A stretch of 64,000 nt of DNA from CAWJHE01 sp963842455 (GTDB lineage Bacteria > Chloroflexota > Anaerolineae > Anaerolineales > UBA4823): assembly GCA_963842455.1 (NCBI GenBank), contig CAWJHE010000014.1, positions 434,001-498,000 of the forward strand, given 5' to 3'. The translations under genes and the position numbers were made by a program. Below, one piece after another: positions 62,817 through 64,000 of this stretch (the stretch's first letter is position 1; each line of letters starts with the position of its first letter). The notes beneath the pieces are model-generated. The model ran no database searches, was not told the origin of the DNA, and was given only the letters and a program-made list of their open reading frames with translations.

Positions 62817-63893
62817 TTAAGTACCAACCAGAAAACAGAATAGTTCAAAACCCTTGCTTTTTGGTATCGCCCAGCAAAGTAACAGGATCGTTAGCACCAA
62901 GCCAACCGTGTAGCGCAACAAACCGCCAGTTTCCCGAAAGGTAGAGAAGGGCATGAACAGGACACTCAAAACATTTAATAATAATACCAATACTATCACA
63001 TTTCTATCCCGTTGCAACCAGGCTTTGAGCGAAACCCATAACCCCCACAAGGCAGGCCAAATAACAAAAGGTCCAAATACCAGCAGCATAGCTAAGAAAT
63101 AGGTTAAGCTGGTTTCGGCGATGCGGAAAAGGCCCATGAAAGGGATCCATTCGAAGGATGTTGCCATGTCTCCGCCAGAACCGATCCCCAAAGAGCCAAA
63201 TTGATAGACCAGCCACACCTGGAAAAGCACAAAAGGCAGACCGGCGAGTAGAGCAAGACCCAGGGCGGATGTGTAATCTTTTCGGAATAAATAATCCAGA
63301 AAGGCTGCCGCCACAAAAATTAACATAACTTCTTTGGCAAATACTGCCAGACCCAGGCTTAACCAGGCCAGCCATTTTTTGCCTTTCAGCAACCAGAACA
63401 TACCCCAGGATGCCAATGCATAGGCTAGCGGTTCGGGTAAGTCCACGATTAAGGCTAAGAGTAAACCGGGGTACAGACCCAAGACCAGCGCATACCAGGC
63501 CGACACTTTCATCTCAACCAGGTAAGCGGCTACTGCCCATGTGGCAGCTCCCAGGGAGATTAGCCCGATAAGCAACAATATCCAGGGAATCAGGGTAGGA
63601 TTTCCGAACGATAAACAGCGCGCCAGCATTGGCATGAGAATCCGCTGATAACGATAAGCTGGTACATCTAACAGAGGGGCGACCAAATGGGGAGCAGGCT
63701 CCCGGGCGATATAAAACACGAATTGGCCATCATAACCCCGATCGCCGTTAGGATCGCCTTGCGAATAATACGAACCGGAGCGTACAAAGTACATGGCATC
63801 CCCATCCACCTGGATTAGGATCACCGCAACCAGCAAGCTTGCAAGCAAGAAAACGACCAGGGCGGGCAGAAAAGCGCTATTCTTTGGTTTCAT
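62817..63893 (-). CDS. Polytopic membrane protein of unknown function
   Basis: 358 residues from ATG 63893, 10 bases after the stop of the preceding partial gene; in-frame starts at 63917 and 63953 would overlap that gene. About nine to ten hydrophobic helices are seen. The first external loop reads GDAMYFVRSGSYYSQGDPNGDRGYDGQFVFYIA; the part GYDGQFVFYIAREP followed by YRYQRILMPMLAR resembles a family of bacterial integral membrane proteins of the glycosyltransferase-C look. No catalytic residue can be assigned with certainty. An Asp pair and an Arg in the first loop could be the active site of a lipid-linked sugar transferase. Function unknown. Confidence 0.6.
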   Translation of the reverse strand: MKPKNSAFLPALVVFLLASLLVAVILIQVDGDAMYFVRSGSYYSQGDPNGDRGYDGQFVFYIAREPAPHLVAPLLDVPAYRYQRILMPMLARCLSFGNPTLIPWILLLIGLISLGAATWAVAAYLVEMKVSAWYALVLGLYPGLLLALIVDLPEPLAYALASWGMFWLLKGKKWLAWLSLGLAVFAKEVMLIFVAAAFLDYLFRKDYTSALGLALLAGLPFVLFQVWLVYQFGSLGIGSGGDMATSFEWIPFMGLFRIAETSLTYFLAMLLVFGPFVIWPALWGLWVSLKAWLQRDRNVIVLVLLLNVLSVLFMPFSTFRETGGLLRYTVGLVLTILLLCWAIPKSKGFELFCFLVGT

Positions 63894-63903
63894 GATGCAG
63901 CAT

Positions 63904-64000
63904 TTAAGGGCGTTCATTTTTTTGCCTGCCCCACCACGCAAGAAATCCAGCAAACACCAGGCTCAACAAGCTGATGAGGATCCCCAACCAGAAAGAAAAC
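63904..64000 (-). CDS. C-terminal end of a membrane protein, truncated by the window
   Basis: The last 31 codons of a frame entering from the right: a hydrophobic helix (WLGILISLLSLVFAGFLAWW) followed by a short basic tail GRQKNERP and TAA at 63904-63906. It is too short to identify. It is on the same strand as, and immediately upstream of, the polytopic membrane protein gene, so the two are probably cotranscribed. Confidence 0.5.
   Translation of the reverse strand, partial: FSFWLGILISLLSLVFAGFLAWWGRQKNERP

Overview
The window reads as a chromosomal segment of a Chloroflexota bacterium, most likely an Anaerolineae-type anaerobe. This is inferred from gene content and style, not from a marker gene. 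The signs are lipoproteins with long Pro/Glu/Ala linkers after the lipobox, tungsten-type aldehyde ferredoxin oxidoreductases, a MalT-like LuxR regulator, a fused shikimate kinase/dehydroquinate synthase, repeated MoxR-DUF58 modules and medium GC. I see no rRNA, tRNA, CRISPR, transposase or phage genes.

Layout. 1-5 kb: 3' end of a thiolase with a DUF35-type partner, a decayed uracil-DNA glycosylase gene, and a large surface lipoprotein flanked by two copies of one palindromic repeat. 5-10 kb: a class III aminotransferase - aldehyde ferredoxin oxidoreductase - MoaD-like operon, a broken nucleosidase gene and a patatin. 10-17 kb: a lipoprotein with a duplicated FmdE-like domain, a second aldehyde oxidoreductase, a phytase-like lipoprotein, the NAD(P)HX repair enzyme, and a YtxH/membrane protein pair. 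18-30 kb: one long co-oriented amine/amino-acid catabolic island (Lrp-type regulator, Pot-type ABC importer with fused permeases, two related aldehyde dehydrogenases, a HemL-like aminotransferase, a saccharopine/lysine-6-dehydrogenase-like enzyme, and an MmsA-type CoA-acylating dehydrogenase). 30-38 kb: HD hydrolase, OsmC, a NYN-LOTUS protein, a histone-deacetylase-like amidohydrolase and a MoxR-DUF58-DUF4129 module. 38-47 kb: AlaX, an FAD oxidoreductase, and an ABC-2 exporter beside a large LuxR activator. 47-57 kb: a nine-gene minus-strand operon for chorismate and tyrosine/phenylalanine synthesis. 57-64 kb: a degenerate PAS sensor kinase, a GYD protein, a class V aminotransferase, a cytochrome c, a second MoxR-DUF58 pair and membrane proteins.

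The most interesting element is not in any long ORF. Upstream of aroH lies a complete-looking transcription attenuator: a sigma70-type promoter, a 28-codon leader peptide dense in Phe and Tyr codons, a 12-bp terminator hairpin with a U tract, and a 7-nt leader segment exactly complementary to the terminator apex. It would let Phe/Tyr-tRNA supply control the whole aromatic operon by ribosome stalling.

A second general feature is that ten genes are each interrupted by one or two single-base frame breaks while the protein sequence stays conserved on both sides. Either the underlying assembly carries indel errors or several loci are recently decayed. Those genes are annotated here across the break.
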